NCBI RefSeq assembly: GCF_009827455.1 | Contig: NZ_WTYZ01000001.1 | Span: 558,001-622,000, forward strand | Reading direction: 5' to 3' | DNA length: 64,000 nt | From: Pontixanthobacter aestiaquae | Lineage (GTDB): Bacteria; Pseudomonadota; Alphaproteobacteria; Sphingomonadales; Sphingomonadaceae | In this document: positions 1-8,839 of the stretch, piece after piece | Layout: the number at the start of each line of letters is the position of its first letter | How positions within the stretch are numbered: position 1 is the first letter of the stretch | The notes under the pieces: model-generated | What the model was told of the DNA's origin: nothing | The model's input: only the letters and a program-made list of their open reading frames with translations | Database searches by the model: none | Translations under genes and position numbers: made by a program

Positions 1-522
1 TGCGATGATAATGGCGATGAAGTGCCGGTGGGCGACGAGGGTGTGGTCTTTTTTGAAAGCCCCTATCCGTTCGAGTATCACAAGGATGACGCCAAAACCA
101 AAGAGGCGACTCATCCCAAGGGCTGGACCACTTTGGGCGATATCGGAAAGCTGGACGAGGAAGGGTTCCTCTATCTGACCGATCGCCGCTCCAACATGAT
201 CATCTCGGGCGGGGTTAACATCTATCCGCAGGAGATCGAAAACCTCCTTATCACGCATGACAAGGTCATGGATGCCGCTGTCATTGGTGCGCCCTGCCCC
301 GAAATGGGCGAGAAAGTCGTCGCGGTGGTGCAGCCGGTGTCAATGGATGGCGCTGGTGAGACACTGGAGGCAGAACTAACCGACTTCCTGTCCGGCGAAT
401 TGGCGCGCCTCAAAATGCCGCGCATCTTTGATTTCCGCGCAGAACTGCCGCGTGAGGCCAATGGCAAGCTCTATAAGCGCAAGCTGAAAGACGAGTACCT
501 GCAGGCTGCAGGGACGAGCTGA
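1..522 (+). CDS. AMP-dependent acyl-CoA synthetase, C-terminal part (5' end outside window)
   Basis: The reading frame is open from base 1 and ends in TGA at 520-522, so only the last ~173 residues are present. The fragment carries the C-terminal hallmarks of the ANL adenylate-forming superfamily: the hinge region LTDRRSNMIISGG, NIYPQEIEN, and near the end NGKLYKRKL, whose first lysine is the usual adenylation lysine (A10 motif). Such enzymes activate a carboxylic acid with ATP and join it to CoA in the cytoplasm. The natural substrate cannot be read from the fragment. One base separates its stop from the ATG of the P450 gene, so the two are co-transcribed and probably act on the same substrate, for example a terpenoid, steroid side chain or long-chain acid (inference). 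Confidence 0.9.
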   Translation, partial: CDDNGDEVPVGDEGVVFFESPYPFEYHKDDAKTKEATHPKGWTTLGDIGKLDEEGFLYLTDRRSNMIISGGVNIYPQEIENLLITHDKVMDAAVIGAPCPEMGEKVVAVVQPVSMDGAGETLEAELTDFLSGELARLKMPRIFDFRAELPREANGKLYKRKLKDEYLQAAGTS

Positions 523-523
523 T

Positions 524-1819
524 ATGGCAGGCGATGCAGTGATCCAGGGTGATCTGGCGCGCGCGGTCATTGATCCTGCTTCCTATGCCGAATGGGACAC
601 TTTGCTCGATACATTTGACCATATTCGCTCCGAGCACGGAGTGGTCAAAGTGTTGCCCGAAGACAAGGGTGTGTTCGATCCGTTCTGGCTGGTCACATCC
701 TATGATGATGTGATGCGCATATCGAAGGACAACCAGACTTTCCTCAATCATCCGCGCACTGTCGTATTCTCGCTCAACGAAGGCATCGAATTCGCCAAAG
801 CGATGACCGGCGGCAGCCCGCATATGGTCGCAAGCCTCGTCACCTTCGATGCGCCGGTCCATATGAAATATCGCAAGCTGACGCAGGAATGGTTCATGCC
901 CAAGAACCTGCGGTCGGTTGAAGACGAGATTCGTGCATTGGCGGAGAAAACCGTTCAGAAGCTGGTGGATTCTGGCCCTGAAGTGGACTTCGTTCCGCTG
1001 GTCTCGGCGCCCTATCCGCTCCATGTGGTAATGCAGATCATGGGTGTGCCTGAAGAAGACGAGCCGCGCATGCTGATGCTGACGCAGCAAATGTTCGGCG
1101 GGCAGGATGATGACCTCAACCAGTCGGGCATGAAAGATATGACGCCCGAGCAGATCACGCAATTGGTTGCTGGCGCTGTTGCAGACTTCGAAAAGTACTT
1201 TGCCGGAATCACGGCCGAGAAACGCGCAAATCCCACGGGTGATGTTGCCAGCACGATTGCCAATGCGACGGTCGACGGCGAACCGCTCAATGATCGCGAT
1301 ATGATGGGCTATTACATTATTCTCGCCGCTGCGGGGCATGATACGACATCCGCCTCGACCGCGGGCGCGATGCTCGCTCTGGCGAAGGATCCGGAGCAGT
1401 TTGCAAGGGTCAAAGCTGACAGGTCGCTTCTGCCGGGCATTGTCGAGGAAGCGATCCGCTGGACCAGCCCGGTCCAGCATTTCATGCGCACAGCAGCGCA
1501 AGATACCGAGATCGGCGGTCGGCAGATCAGGAAAGGCGATTGGCTGATGATCAATTATGTCGCCGCCAATCACGACCCCGCGCAATTCGACGATCCGCGC
1601 CGGTTCGACGCCGCGCGCAGTCCCAGCCGGCACTTGGCTTTCGGGGCGGGCGCGCATCAATGTCTCGGTCTGCATCTGGCGCGGCTGGAAATGCGTATCC
1701 TGTTCGAGGCGCTGCTCGACCGGCTGGATAGTATCGCGCTGGCGGGCGATCCGCAGCGTTCCAAATCCACTTTCGTCGGCGGGCTCAAGACCCTGCCGCT
1801 CCGTATCACTCCCTCCTGA
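524..1819 (+). CDS. Cytochrome P450
   Basis: 431-residue soluble bacterial class I-type P450. Landmarks: the I-helix oxygen-activation motif AGHDTTS near residues 269-275, the K-helix ExxR (EEAIR near 307) and the heme loop FGAGAHQCLG near 373-382 with the proximal cysteine ligand. It has no membrane anchor or fused reductase, so it should need a separate ferredoxin and ferredoxin reductase, and neither is in the window. It lies 1 bp after an acyl-CoA synthetase and 11 bp before an SDR dehydrogenase. That order suggests hydroxylation, oxidation of the alcohol and CoA activation of one hydrophobic substrate. The family (CYP number) and substrate cannot be assigned from sequence reading alone. 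Confidence 0.95.
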   Translation: MAGDAVIQGDLARAVIDPASYAEWDTLLDTFDHIRSEHGVVKVLPEDKGVFDPFWLVTSYDDVMRISKDNQTFLNHPRTVVFSLNEGIEFAKAMTGGSPHMVASLVTFDAPVHMKYRKLTQEWFMPKNLRSVEDEIRALAEKTVQKLVDSGPEVDFVPLVSAPYPLHVVMQIMGVPEEDEPRMLMLTQQMFGGQDDDLNQSGMKDMTPEQITQLVAGAVADFEKYFAGITAEKRANPTGDVASTIANATVDGEPLNDRDMMGYYIILAAAGHDTTSASTAGAMLALAKDPEQFARVKADRSLLPGIVEEAIRWTSPVQHFMRTAAQDTEIGGRQIRKGDWLMINYVAANHDPAQFDDPRRFDAARSPSRHLAFGAGAHQCLGLHLARLEMRILFEALLDRLDSIALAGDPQRSKSTFVGGLKTLPLRITPS

Positions 1820-1830
1820 AGGAACACCGC

Positions 1831-2568
1831 ATGATCGACCCCCTCGATTTCTCCGGAAAAACTGCTCTCGTTGTTGGAGGATCCAGCGGTATCGGCAATG
1901 CCATCGCGCAGGCTTATCGAGCGCGCGGTGCAGACGTCACCGTATGGGGCACCCGCGCGAGCGCCGCTGACTATGCCGATGTAGATGGCAGCGATCTGGA
2001 GGGGCTGACATACGCGCAAGTGGATGTTGCGGACCGTGCGTCGCTGGACGCGGCCGGCATTCCCGGCACTCTCGACATAGCCGTGCTGAGCCAGGGCATC
2101 GTGCGGTACGGACTAGAGGAATACACCCGCGAGGGCTGGGACGCGGTGATGGATGTAAACATCACATCGCTGATGGACGTCGCCCGGCTGGTGCAGCCTG
2201 CGCTGAAGGCCAGCAAGGGTTCGCTCATTACGATCAGTTCGATCGCCGCCTATGCTGCGGCCTTCTCCAATCCGGCCTATGGGGCGTCCAAATCGGGCGC
2301 CGTTGCGCTGACCCGCGCGCTGGCTCTGGCATGGGCACGCGACGGCATTCGTGTGAACGGGATCGCGCCCGGTTTCGTCCGCACCAAGATGACCGATGCG
2401 CAATTCGCTGACGAGAAACGCGAGCAGGGAACGCTCCGCGCCATTCCGCTGCGCCGCACCGGAGAAACGCAGGAAATCGCCGATGCGGCTCTGTTCCTTG
2501 CCTCGCCGATGGCGACCTATATTGTCGGGCAGACGATTAGCGTCGATGGCGGACTGACGTTGACTTAG
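1831..2568 (+). CDS. Short-chain dehydrogenase/reductase (SDR)
   Basis: 245-residue classical SDR. The Rossmann cofactor motif GGSSGIG sits near residues 16-22 and the catalytic YxxxK is YGASK (Y150, K154). The serine (TISSIAAY) and the C-terminal VGQTISVDGG follow the usual spacing. The enzyme oxidises or reduces an alcohol/ketone pair with NAD(P). Its start ATG is 11 bp behind the P450 stop with an AAGGAA ribosome site, so it belongs to the same operon. Its role is probably oxidation of the P450 product. After the stop, about 95 bp without visible genes precede the next promoter. Confidence 0.93.
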   Translation: MIDPLDFSGKTALVVGGSSGIGNAIAQAYRARGADVTVWGTRASAADYADVDGSDLEGLTYAQVDVADRASLDAAGIPGTLDIAVLSQGIVRYGLEEYTREGWDAVMDVNITSLMDVARLVQPALKASKGSLITISSIAAYAAAFSNPAYGASKSGAVALTRALALAWARDGIRVNGIAPGFVRTKMTDAQFADEKREQGTLRAIPLRRTGETQEIADAALFLASPMATYIVGQTISVDGGLTLT

Positions 2569-2644
2569 AACTGTCAGAAAATTCCCATAAGCGTTTGACA
2601 TAGAGTCATAAATCGGCAGTCACAATTCCGATTTTCCTACCAAT

Positions 2645-2676
2645 TTGGTCCGGATTGTGATATATAATGTCGCATG
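2645..2676 (+). promoter_or_regulatory. Promoter with consensus -10 for the yqiJ-yqiK operon
   Basis: A perfect TATAAT lies at 2663-2668; no good -35 box is seen at the usual distance. Transcription would be expected to start near 2675, at or beside the ATG pair at 2674/2677, which would make the mRNA essentially leaderless. Confidence 0.5.
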
Positions 2677-2739
2677 ATGAAAATGATTGAACAGGGGAGG
2701 CCCGAACTCGGAAGCGAGTTCTTGGGTATGATTTCGTGA
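2674..2739 (+). other. Possible 21-residue leaderless leader peptide overlapping yqiJ
   Basis: ATG ATG AAA at 2674 opens a 21-codon frame that ends in TGA at 2737-2739. That stop shares three bases with the GTG start of the next gene (GTGA). The next gene has no convincing ribosome site of its own, so translation of this short frame could feed ribosomes to it. The peptide has no recognisable similarity. The evidence is positional only. Confidence 0.35.
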
Positions 2740-3389
2740 GCCTATTTGCCGACCATAATCTGCCATTTGCAGTAGCGCTCGGCATCATGCTTTTACTTGC
2801 AGTGGCGCAAATATTGGGCGTGAGTGACATGCTCGACGGGACCGATGCAGAGATCGACGTCGATGTCGATTTTGACCTCGATGCCGACGCGGATGTGTCG
2901 ACTGTTGGTGCAGTTGACGGGCTGATGAGCATGATCGGGTTGGGCCGTGTGCCTTTCACCATCTGGCTCGCGAGCTTCCTGTTTATTTTCGCCGGAATCG
3001 GGGTGAGCACCCAGATGTTTGCGGAAAGCCTGACGGGCTCGCCGCTCTATGTCTGGCTCGCTGCGCTGATTGCGGGCGTCGCTGCATTGCCCGTGAATGG
3101 CATTGTGGCGCGACCGCTTGGCGCTATCCTGCCGCAGGACGAAACTACAGCAGTGTCGATCAAGAGCCTGGTTGGACGGCGGGCACAGATACTCGACGGC
3201 ACGGCCCGCGCGGCTTCGCCCGCAAGAGCGCGTGTGCGCGACTATCATGGCCAGGCGCATAATGTGATGGTCGAACCGCATGACACACAAGAAGAATTGC
3301 AGGCGGGTGAAACCGTCTTGCTGGTCCGCCGCGAAGGCGAGACTTTTTACGCGAGCCGGCTCGACGAGCCGCGTCTGGCACCACAATAG
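2736..3389 (+). CDS. YqiJ-like OB-fold inner-membrane protein
   Basis: 217 residues. Two or three hydrophobic segments (about 10-30, 75-98 and 103-125) are followed by a C-terminal soluble domain of the OB-fold/NfeD-like type. Between the first and second membrane segments is a strikingly acidic stretch with alternating aspartates (about 34-53). The gene is 39 bp upstream of a large flotillin, the arrangement of E. coli yqiJ-yqiK, where the OB-fold protein partners the flotillin in membrane microdomains. The GTG start at 2736 was chosen because it precedes the first membrane helix and overlaps an upstream short frame; no strong ribosome site is visible. Confidence 0.85.
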   Translation: MSLFADHNLPFAVALGIMLLLAVAQILGVSDMLDGTDAEIDVDVDFDLDADADVSTVGAVDGLMSMIGLGRVPFTIWLASFLFIFAGIGVSTQMFAESLTGSPLYVWLAALIAGVAALPVNGIVARPLGAILPQDETTAVSIKSLVGRRAQILDGTARAASPARARVRDYHGQAHNVMVEPHDTQEELQAGETVLLVRREGETFYASRLDEPRLAPQ

Positions 3390-3428
3390 GGAGCCCAATC
3401 TGGGGCTCCATTTGAAAGAGGGAAGTAT

Positions 3429-5192
3429 ATGGAGAATTTGGCGAGCATCGGAATTTGGGTTGGAGCAGGCTTTGCCTTCTTATTGGTGATCGGTTTCACG
3501 GTTACACGTTTGTACCGCCGCGCAACCAAGGAAATCGGCTTCGTCCGGACGGGTTTCGGCGGAGAGAAGGTGGTCATGAATGGCGGCGCATTGGTGCTGC
3601 CGGTCCTGCACGAAACGATGCCGGTTAATATGAACACGGTGCGGCTCGCGGTTGAACGCAACAATGCCGACGCGCTGATCACGCTCGACCGGTTGCGGAT
3701 CGACGTGAAGGCCGAGTTCTACGTTCGCGTGCGCCCTGATGCGGAGGCCATCGCGATGGCTGCGCAGACATTGGGCCTGCGGACAATGAACCCGGAAGCG
3801 CTGAAAGATCTGGTCGAAGGTAAGTTTGTCGATGCGCTGCGTTCGGTCGCGGCAGGTATGTCCATGAACGAATTGCACGAACAGCGCGCCGACTTCGTCC
3901 AAAAGGTGCAGCAAGTCTCGCAGAACGATCTGGCGATGAACGGGTTGGAACTGGAATCGGTTTCGCTGACCGGTCTCGACCAAACCAGCATTGAGCATTT
4001 CAACGCCAATAACGCGTTTGACGCCGAAGGTTTGACCAAGCTGACCGAGCAGATCGAGCTGCGCAAGAAAGCGCGTAACGATATCGAGCAGGACACGCGT
4101 GTCCAGATGGAAACCAAGAACCTCGAAGCGGACAAGGCAAGTTTCGAAATCGGGCGTGATAATGAATTTGCCCGGCTTGAACAGGAGCGCGAGGTTGAAA
4201 TGCGCCGCGCCAAGCAGGCTTCCGAAGTCGCCCGCGAACAGGCCGAGCGCAACCGCGAAGCGGAAGCTGCCCGGATTACCGCGAAGAAAGAAGTCGATGC
4301 CCAGCAGATCGAGGCCGACCGGACCGTTGAAGAAGCCCGGATCGATCAGGTTCGCGCGCTCGAAATCGCGCGTCAGGAACAGCAGATCGCCGTTCAGAAC
4401 AAATCGCGTGAGGAAAGCCAGGCCAAAGCCGAAGCCGACGCGGCCCGTGCTACCGCAGTTGCAGCAGAAGAAGGGGTTCTGACCGCTCGTGAAACCGAGA
4501 TTGCCGACCGTGACAAGCGGATCGAGCTGATCGAAGCGGCGAAAATTGCCGAGCGCGATGCGATCAAGATCAAGGTCGAGGCCGAAGCCGAGAAGGATGC
4601 TGCCTCCAACCGGGCGGAAGCGATCCGTCTGGAGGCTAGCGGTGAAGCTGAAGCGGAAAAACTCCGCGCAGAAGCTTCGCGCATCCGGTTCGAAGTCGAG
4701 GCGGCCGGTCAGCAAGCGATCAACGAAGCGGCCAACATCCTGTCGATGGACCAGATCAGCCTGCAGACCAAACTCGCGCTTCTCAAAGTGCTGCCGGATG
4801 TCATCAGGGAAAGCGCAAAACCGATGGAAGCCATCGACTCGATCAAGATCGTTCAGGTCGACGGGCTTACCAACAATGGCGGCGGCGGTTCTGCCGGTAC
4901 AGCTGGAACCGGCGGCGGATCGGGCAATCTCGCCACCGACGCAGTGTCGGCGGCTCTGTCCTACCGTGCGCAGGCACCGGTCCTGGACGGGCTGATGCAG
5001 GAGCTGGGCCTCGACGGTTCGTCGCTCAACGGACTGGTGAAAGGCCCGGCAGTCGCTGAAAGCGCGTCATCGATCGCCGATGTGATCGAGGATGTGCAGA
5101 AGCAGGTGGTTGAGGCTGAGGAGAGAGCTGCCCCGAAAAAGGTAGCGCAAAAGCCGAAACCGTCAGGCGATAAAGGCGGCGCTGGAGCCTAA
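3429..5192 (+). CDS. Flotillin family protein (YqiK-like)
   Basis: 587 residues. A single N-terminal membrane helix (about 8-27) is followed by an SPFH/Band 7 domain (about 30-190). Next comes a long charged coiled coil rich in Ala, Glu and Arg (about 200-440), as in flotillins. The C-terminal part has a glycine-rich linker (GGGGSAGTAGTGGGSG, about 480-495) and a short tail. Flotillins scaffold ordered membrane domains and oligomerise through the coiled coil. ATG at 3429 follows GAGGGAAGTAT, a good ribosome site. It shares an operon with the OB-fold partner upstream and is followed by a terminator. Confidence 0.93.
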   Translation: MENLASIGIWVGAGFAFLLVIGFTVTRLYRRATKEIGFVRTGFGGEKVVMNGGALVLPVLHETMPVNMNTVRLAVERNNADALITLDRLRIDVKAEFYVRVRPDAEAIAMAAQTLGLRTMNPEALKDLVEGKFVDALRSVAAGMSMNELHEQRADFVQKVQQVSQNDLAMNGLELESVSLTGLDQTSIEHFNANNAFDAEGLTKLTEQIELRKKARNDIEQDTRVQMETKNLEADKASFEIGRDNEFARLEQEREVEMRRAKQASEVAREQAERNREAEAARITAKKEVDAQQIEADRTVEEARIDQVRALEIARQEQQIAVQNKSREESQAKAEADAARATAVAAEEGVLTARETEIADRDKRIELIEAAKIAERDAIKIKVEAEAEKDAASNRAEAIRLEASGEAEAEKLRAEASRIRFEVEAAGQQAINEAANILSMDQISLQTKLALLKVLPDVIRESAKPMEAIDSIKIVQVDGLTNNGGGGSAGTAGTGGGSGNLATDAVSAALSYRAQAPVLDGLMQELGLDGSSLNGLVKGPAVAESASSIADVIEDVQKQVVEAEERAAPKKVAQKPKPSGDKGGAGA

Positions 5193-5214
5193 TCGCAAGA
5201 GCAAATAATAACCT

Positions 5215-5250
5215 GGGCGCTACGTCAATCGGCGTGGCGCCCGCTTTTTG
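5215..5250 (+). terminator. Rho-independent terminator after the flotillin gene
   Basis: Stem GGGCGCTACG (5215-5224) pairs with CGTGGCGCCC (5233-5242) with one non-Watson-Crick position. It is followed by GC and a T run (5245-5249), 22 bp after the flotillin stop. Confidence 0.7.
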
Positions 5251-5339
5251 GCTTCTTACATCGTTGCCATGCCTCGTTCCATTATTCGTGCGAAAGCGGA
5301 GTTGCACTGGTGGGCGTCTTCGCGCGACAGGGTTGCCGT

Positions 5340-5368
5340 ATGTCCGCAAGCGGCCCAATTGCGGACAT
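5340..5368. repeat. Perfect 10-bp inverted repeat with ATGTCCGCAA arms
   Basis: ATGTCCGCAA (5340-5349) and TTGCGGACAT (5359-5368) are exact reverse complements around a 9-nt centre. The element lies in the gap between the flotillin terminator and the methyltransferase. The core ATGTCCGCA recurs at 6300-6308, just behind that gene. It may be a dispersed intergenic repeat or an operator. Confidence 0.5.
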
Positions 5369-5448
5369 GTGTGAGCGGTTCGATCAACGAGGTTGTCAGG
5401 CCGTTGCCAAGCTTGTGTTACCGTAGCGCCGACCGTACAGCGATCCAG

Positions 5449-6276
5449 ATGAAACTCGAAGCTGAAGTATCTGCACATTACAGTAAGAGTGGCCTGTATC
5501 AGAAAATTCTCGAAGCGCTCGATGACATTGGGATTTCGCCCACTTCCGCCACGGCAAATGATTTGAAGTTAGTTGACGAATTTCACGTTGGCGGAATTTC
5601 AGCAACGACCGCATTAATCGATCAGCTTGCGCTAAAAGCAGATATGAAGGTTCTTGATATTGGTTCCGGTATCGGTGGCACCGCCCGTTTCGTTGCAGGA
5701 GAAACAGAGGCGCACGTTACTGGCGTAGACTTAACGCCAGAATATACCTCTACAGCGATAGCCTTAAGCAAGTTGGTCGGCATGGGTGACGCGACTGACT
5801 TCCAAACTGCAAGCGCACTTAATCTACCTTTCGATAATGACAGTTTCGATGCTGCCTTGATGTTTCATGTTGGCATGAACATACGCGATAAGCCGGCACT
5901 TATGCGGGAGGCCGCACGCGTTCTGCGTCCCAACGGCCTATTTGCAATTTACGACATCATGAAAGTTGGAGATGAACCCATTTCATTTCCGGTTCCATGG
6001 GCAAGCGTCAGAAAAAGCTCCTTTCTCGTCGATCTTCAAACATATCGAGAAGCGGCGACTCGAGCGGGGTTTGCCGAAGTTTCAAGCCGAGATAAGACGA
6101 CGACAGCTCTTGAATTTTTCGCCGCGCAAGAGCGACGCAGTAAAGCCAATGGCTTGCCAGTAATCGGATTGCATATTCTCATGGGAGCTGACTTCCCAAA
6201 GAAACTCGCGAACATGGTCAGCAATATTTCGAGTCGACGGATTGCGCCAACGGAGCTCATTCTCCGACTAAAATAG
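5449..6276 (+). CDS. Class I SAM-dependent methyltransferase
   Basis: 275 residues with a Rossmann-type methyltransferase fold. Motif I (VLDIGSGIGGTAR) is near residues 68-80, followed by GVDLTPEY (acidic loop binding the SAM ribose), the motif near LPFDNDSFDA and REAARVLRPNGLF. This pattern is that of the UbiE / sarcosine-dimethylglycine methyltransferase group (Methyltransf_11 type); the acceptor is unknown. ATG at 5449 was preferred because the in-frame extension back to 5248 is low-complexity and unlike family N-termini. The gene is visibly AT-richer than its neighbours and stands alone between a terminator and convergent galU, so it may be a horizontal acquisition. Confidence 0.85.
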   Translation: MKLEAEVSAHYSKSGLYQKILEALDDIGISPTSATANDLKLVDEFHVGGISATTALIDQLALKADMKVLDIGSGIGGTARFVAGETEAHVTGVDLTPEYTSTAIALSKLVGMGDATDFQTASALNLPFDNDSFDAALMFHVGMNIRDKPALMREAARVLRPNGLFAIYDIMKVGDEPISFPVPWASVRKSSFLVDLQTYREAATRAGFAEVSSRDKTTTALEFFAAQERRSKANGLPVIGLHILMGADFPKKLANMVSNISSRRIAPTELILRLK

Positions 6277-6495
6277 TTGCCGCGGAGCGTGGCGCTCCAA
6301 TGTCCGCATCCTGCCCTAACACGTGACATTTTCCTACACGCCTATCGCTTGCTATCTCATGGTTCGCTCTTTCCCATAGTAGATCTCTTCATCACAGCAT
6401 AGTTTGCCGAAAAGCCCCGCGATCCCCTGTCCGTCCGGGGGGCAGGCCAAGCTGATTATCGTTTTGATTCAGCATATAAGTCTCGTGATCCGAAA

Positions 6496-6510
6496 GTGAC
6501 ACGGTGTCAC
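6496..6510. promoter_or_regulatory. 15-bp palindrome GTGACAC-G-GTGTCAC
   Basis: A perfect 7-bp inverted repeat around one base lies 11 bp beyond the galU stop. The rest of the 6277-6520 gap shows nothing else convincing. It could be part of a weak galU terminator or a stray operator-like site; no T run follows on the galU strand. Confidence 0.25.
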
Positions 6511-6520
6511 CTTTGTCACT

Positions 6521-7417
6521 CTAGCAAAGCAGTCTTTGCGCCATCGTACGGACTTGCTCGCCCATGTCCTCACGCTCGAGGGCCAGTGCCAAGGTCGCTT
6601 CGACAAAGCCGAGCTTGCTGCCACAATCGAAGCGGCGGCCCGCGAACGTCACCGCGTTGAACGGCTGGGTGCCGATCATCTTGGCCATGGCGTCGGTCAA
6701 TTGGATTTCTCCGCCCGCGCCTTTCTCCTGATTTTCAAGAGTACGCATAACTTCGGGCTGGAGGATGTAGCGGCCTGAAACGATTTTGTTCGATGGCGCC
6801 TGATCAACGGGCGGCTTTTCGACCAATCCTTTCACTTCGGTCAGCGCGCCATTCGCCGCGCCCGGGTCGATTACGCCGTAGCTGCTCACTTCTTCATGGG
6901 GGACTTCGAGCACGCTGATCAGATTGCCGCCGACTTCATTATAGGCCTCGACCATCTGCTTCATGCAGCCTGTCCCGCCACCTTGCTGGGCGACCATCAG
7001 TTCGTCCGGCAGCAGGATCGCGAATGGCTCATCGCCTACGATAGCCCGCGCGCACCAGATCGCATGACCCAGACCAAGCGGGACTTGCTGGCGGACCGTA
7101 ATGATATCGCCGGGTGTCGCGCGGGTTGCGTCAAGCACCGTCATGTCCTTGCCGCGTTCGCCCATGGTGGATTCGAGTTCGTAGGCGATATCGAAATGCT
7201 CGACGATGGCGGTTTTACCGCGTCCAGTGACGAAGATGATCTGTTCGATCCCCGCCTCACGTGCTTCATCCACCGCATATTGGATCAACGGGCGATCAAC
7301 GATGGGGAGCAATTCCTTCGGGATCGCCTTCGTCGCGGGCAGGAAACGGGTGCCGAGTCCCGCCACGGGGAAAACGGCTTTTTTGATGGGCCGGTGAAGT
7401 GGTTTGTGTTGGGTCAT
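6521..7417 (-). CDS. galU: UTP--glucose-1-phosphate uridylyltransferase
   Basis: 298 residues, the normal GalU length. The N-terminus carries the nucleotidyltransferase signature (VFPVAGLGTRFLPATKAIPKE), followed by VDRPLIQYAVDEA and the GalU-specific LVEKP and GRYIL segments. It makes UDP-glucose from glucose-1-phosphate and UTP in the cytoplasm, a precursor for exopolysaccharide and LPS sugars. It runs divergently from murA about 100 bp away, and the two promoters must share the 7418-7520 gap. Confidence 0.96.
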   Translation of the reverse strand: MTQHKPLHRPIKKAVFPVAGLGTRFLPATKAIPKELLPIVDRPLIQYAVDEAREAGIEQIIFVTGRGKTAIVEHFDIAYELESTMGERGKDMTVLDATRATPGDIITVRQQVPLGLGHAIWCARAIVGDEPFAILLPDELMVAQQGGGTGCMKQMVEAYNEVGGNLISVLEVPHEEVSSYGVIDPGAANGALTEVKGLVEKPPVDQAPSNKIVSGRYILQPEVMRTLENQEKGAGGEIQLTDAMAKMIGTQPFNAVTFAGRRFDCGSKLGFVEATLALALEREDMGEQVRTMAQRLLC

Positions 7418-7520
7418 GGGGATCGGGATAGGGGGCCGGTCTTCGTGCCGTCAACCGGGATAGCTATGCTGCGGGCAATCATGGCCTTGCTCCCGCCACC
7501 ATTCTCGGTAAACCGCGAGA

Positions 7521-8804
7521 ATGGACAAGATAATTATACAAGGCGGCAAACGCCTCTCCGGCACTATTCCGATTTCCGGCGCGAAAAACGCGGCGCTGAC
7601 TTTGATACCCTGTGCTTTGCTGACTGAAGAGCCGCTTACGCTGCGCAATTTGCCGCGCCTTGCTGACATTGATGGGTTCCAGCATCTGATGACCCAGTTC
7701 GGAGTCTCGACCAGTATTCGCGGCAACCGGCCCGAGGACTTTGGCCGGATGGTGACGTATGAAGCGGCGCGTCTGACTTCGACCGTCGCTCCGTATGATC
7801 TGGTTCGCAAAATGCGCGCGTCAATCCTGGTGCTTGGTCCGATGCTGGCGCGGGCTGGTGAAGCAACTGTGTCGATGCCCGGTGGCTGTGCCATCGGTAA
7901 CCGTCCTATCGATCTGCATCTCAAAGCGATCGAAGCGATAGGCGGCGAGATCGAATTGGCTGCGGGTTATGTCCGGGCACATGCTCCTGATGGCGGGTTG
8001 CCAGGTGGTGATTTTGACTTCCCTGTAGTGTCGGTCGGTGCGACGGAAAACGCTCTGATGACCGCGGCGTTGGCAAATGGCACCAGCCGCTTCAGCAATG
8101 CCGCGCGCGAACCGGAAATTGTCGATTTGTGCAATCTTCTGGTGGCGATGGGAGCAGAAATCGAAGGGGTCGGAACATCCGATCTAACAGTCCATGGCGT
8201 CAAGAAGCTCAACGGCGCAACGTATAAAGTGATGGCTGACCGGATCGAAGCGGGCTCCTATGCTTGCGCGGCGGCAATTACCGGCGGTGAAGTTACCCTC
8301 GAAGGCGCGAACGCGGACGAGATGATGGCGACGCTGAAAGCGCTCGAAGCCATCGGTGTTGAGTATGAAGCGGTGAAGGATGGCGTGAAGATTGCTGCCA
8401 ATGGTCCGCTGAAGGCAACGAATCTTACCACCGCACCCTATCCGGGTCTCGCCACCGATATGCAGGCGCAATTGATGGCGCTGCTGTGCAAGGCGGAGGG
8501 AACCAGCGTGCTGACCGAGACGATTTTCGAAAACCGATTTATGCATGTCCCGGAACTCAACCGTATGAGCGCGGATATCGAAACCGATGGCCGCAAAGCG
8601 GTGGTGACGGGTGTCAAAACGCTGACCGGTGCAGAAGTCATGGCAACCGATTTGCGCGCTTCGATGAGTCTGGTGATTGCCGGCCTTGCTGCAGAGGGCG
8701 AAACGCAGGTCCGCCGTCTCTATCACCTTGATCGCGGCTATGAGCGGTTGGAAGAAAAGCTCGCTTTGGTCGGTGCCGATATCGAGCGTGTGGGCGACGA
8801 ATAA
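7521..8804 (+). CDS. murA: UDP-N-acetylglucosamine 1-carboxyvinyltransferase
   Basis: 427 residues. The enzyme transfers enolpyruvate from PEP to UDP-GlcNAc, the first committed step of peptidoglycan synthesis. The start motif [19 protein letters not shown] and the catalytic-loop sequence [16 protein letters not shown] are clear. The cysteine (about residue 123) is the fosfomycin-sensitive residue corresponding to E. coli Cys115. The conserved C-terminal region with [15 protein letters not shown] is also present. It is followed by a hairpin and a convergent gene, so it is probably monocistronic. Confidence 0.97.
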   Translation: MDKIIIQGGKRLSGTIPISGAKNAALTLIPCALLTEEPLTLRNLPRLADIDGFQHLMTQFGVSTSIRGNRPEDFGRMVTYEAARLTSTVAPYDLVRKMRASILVLGPMLARAGEATVSMPGGCAIGNRPIDLHLKAIEAIGGEIELAAGYVRAHAPDGGLPGGDFDFPVVSVGATENALMTAALANGTSRFSNAAREPEIVDLCNLLVAMGAEIEGVGTSDLTVHGVKKLNGATYKVMADRIEAGSYACAAAITGGEVTLEGANADEMMATLKALEAIGVEYEAVKDGVKIAANGPLKATNLTTAPYPGLATDMQAQLMALLCKAEGTSVLTETIFENRFMHVPELNRMSADIETDGRKAVVTGVKTLTGAEVMATDLRASMSLVIAGLAAEGETQVRRLYHLDRGYERLEEKLALVGADIERVGDE

Positions 8805-8807
8805 GCA

Positions 8808-8833
8808 GGGCGGAAGCACACACGCTCCCGCCC
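8808..8833 (+). terminator. Hairpin between murA and the convergent lipoprotein gene
   Basis: GGGCGGAAGC (8808-8817) pairs with GCTCCCGCCC (8824-8833) with one mismatch and a 6-nt loop, directly after the murA stop. A weak T-rich tail (GTTATGTTATT) follows. It may serve both converging genes. Confidence 0.5.
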
Positions 8834-8839
8834 GTTATG

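Noticed and set aside
410..1675. 421-codon minus-strand frame opposite the P450
   Set aside because: Antisense to a P450 with all motifs present; composition is His/Arg-rich without a domain.
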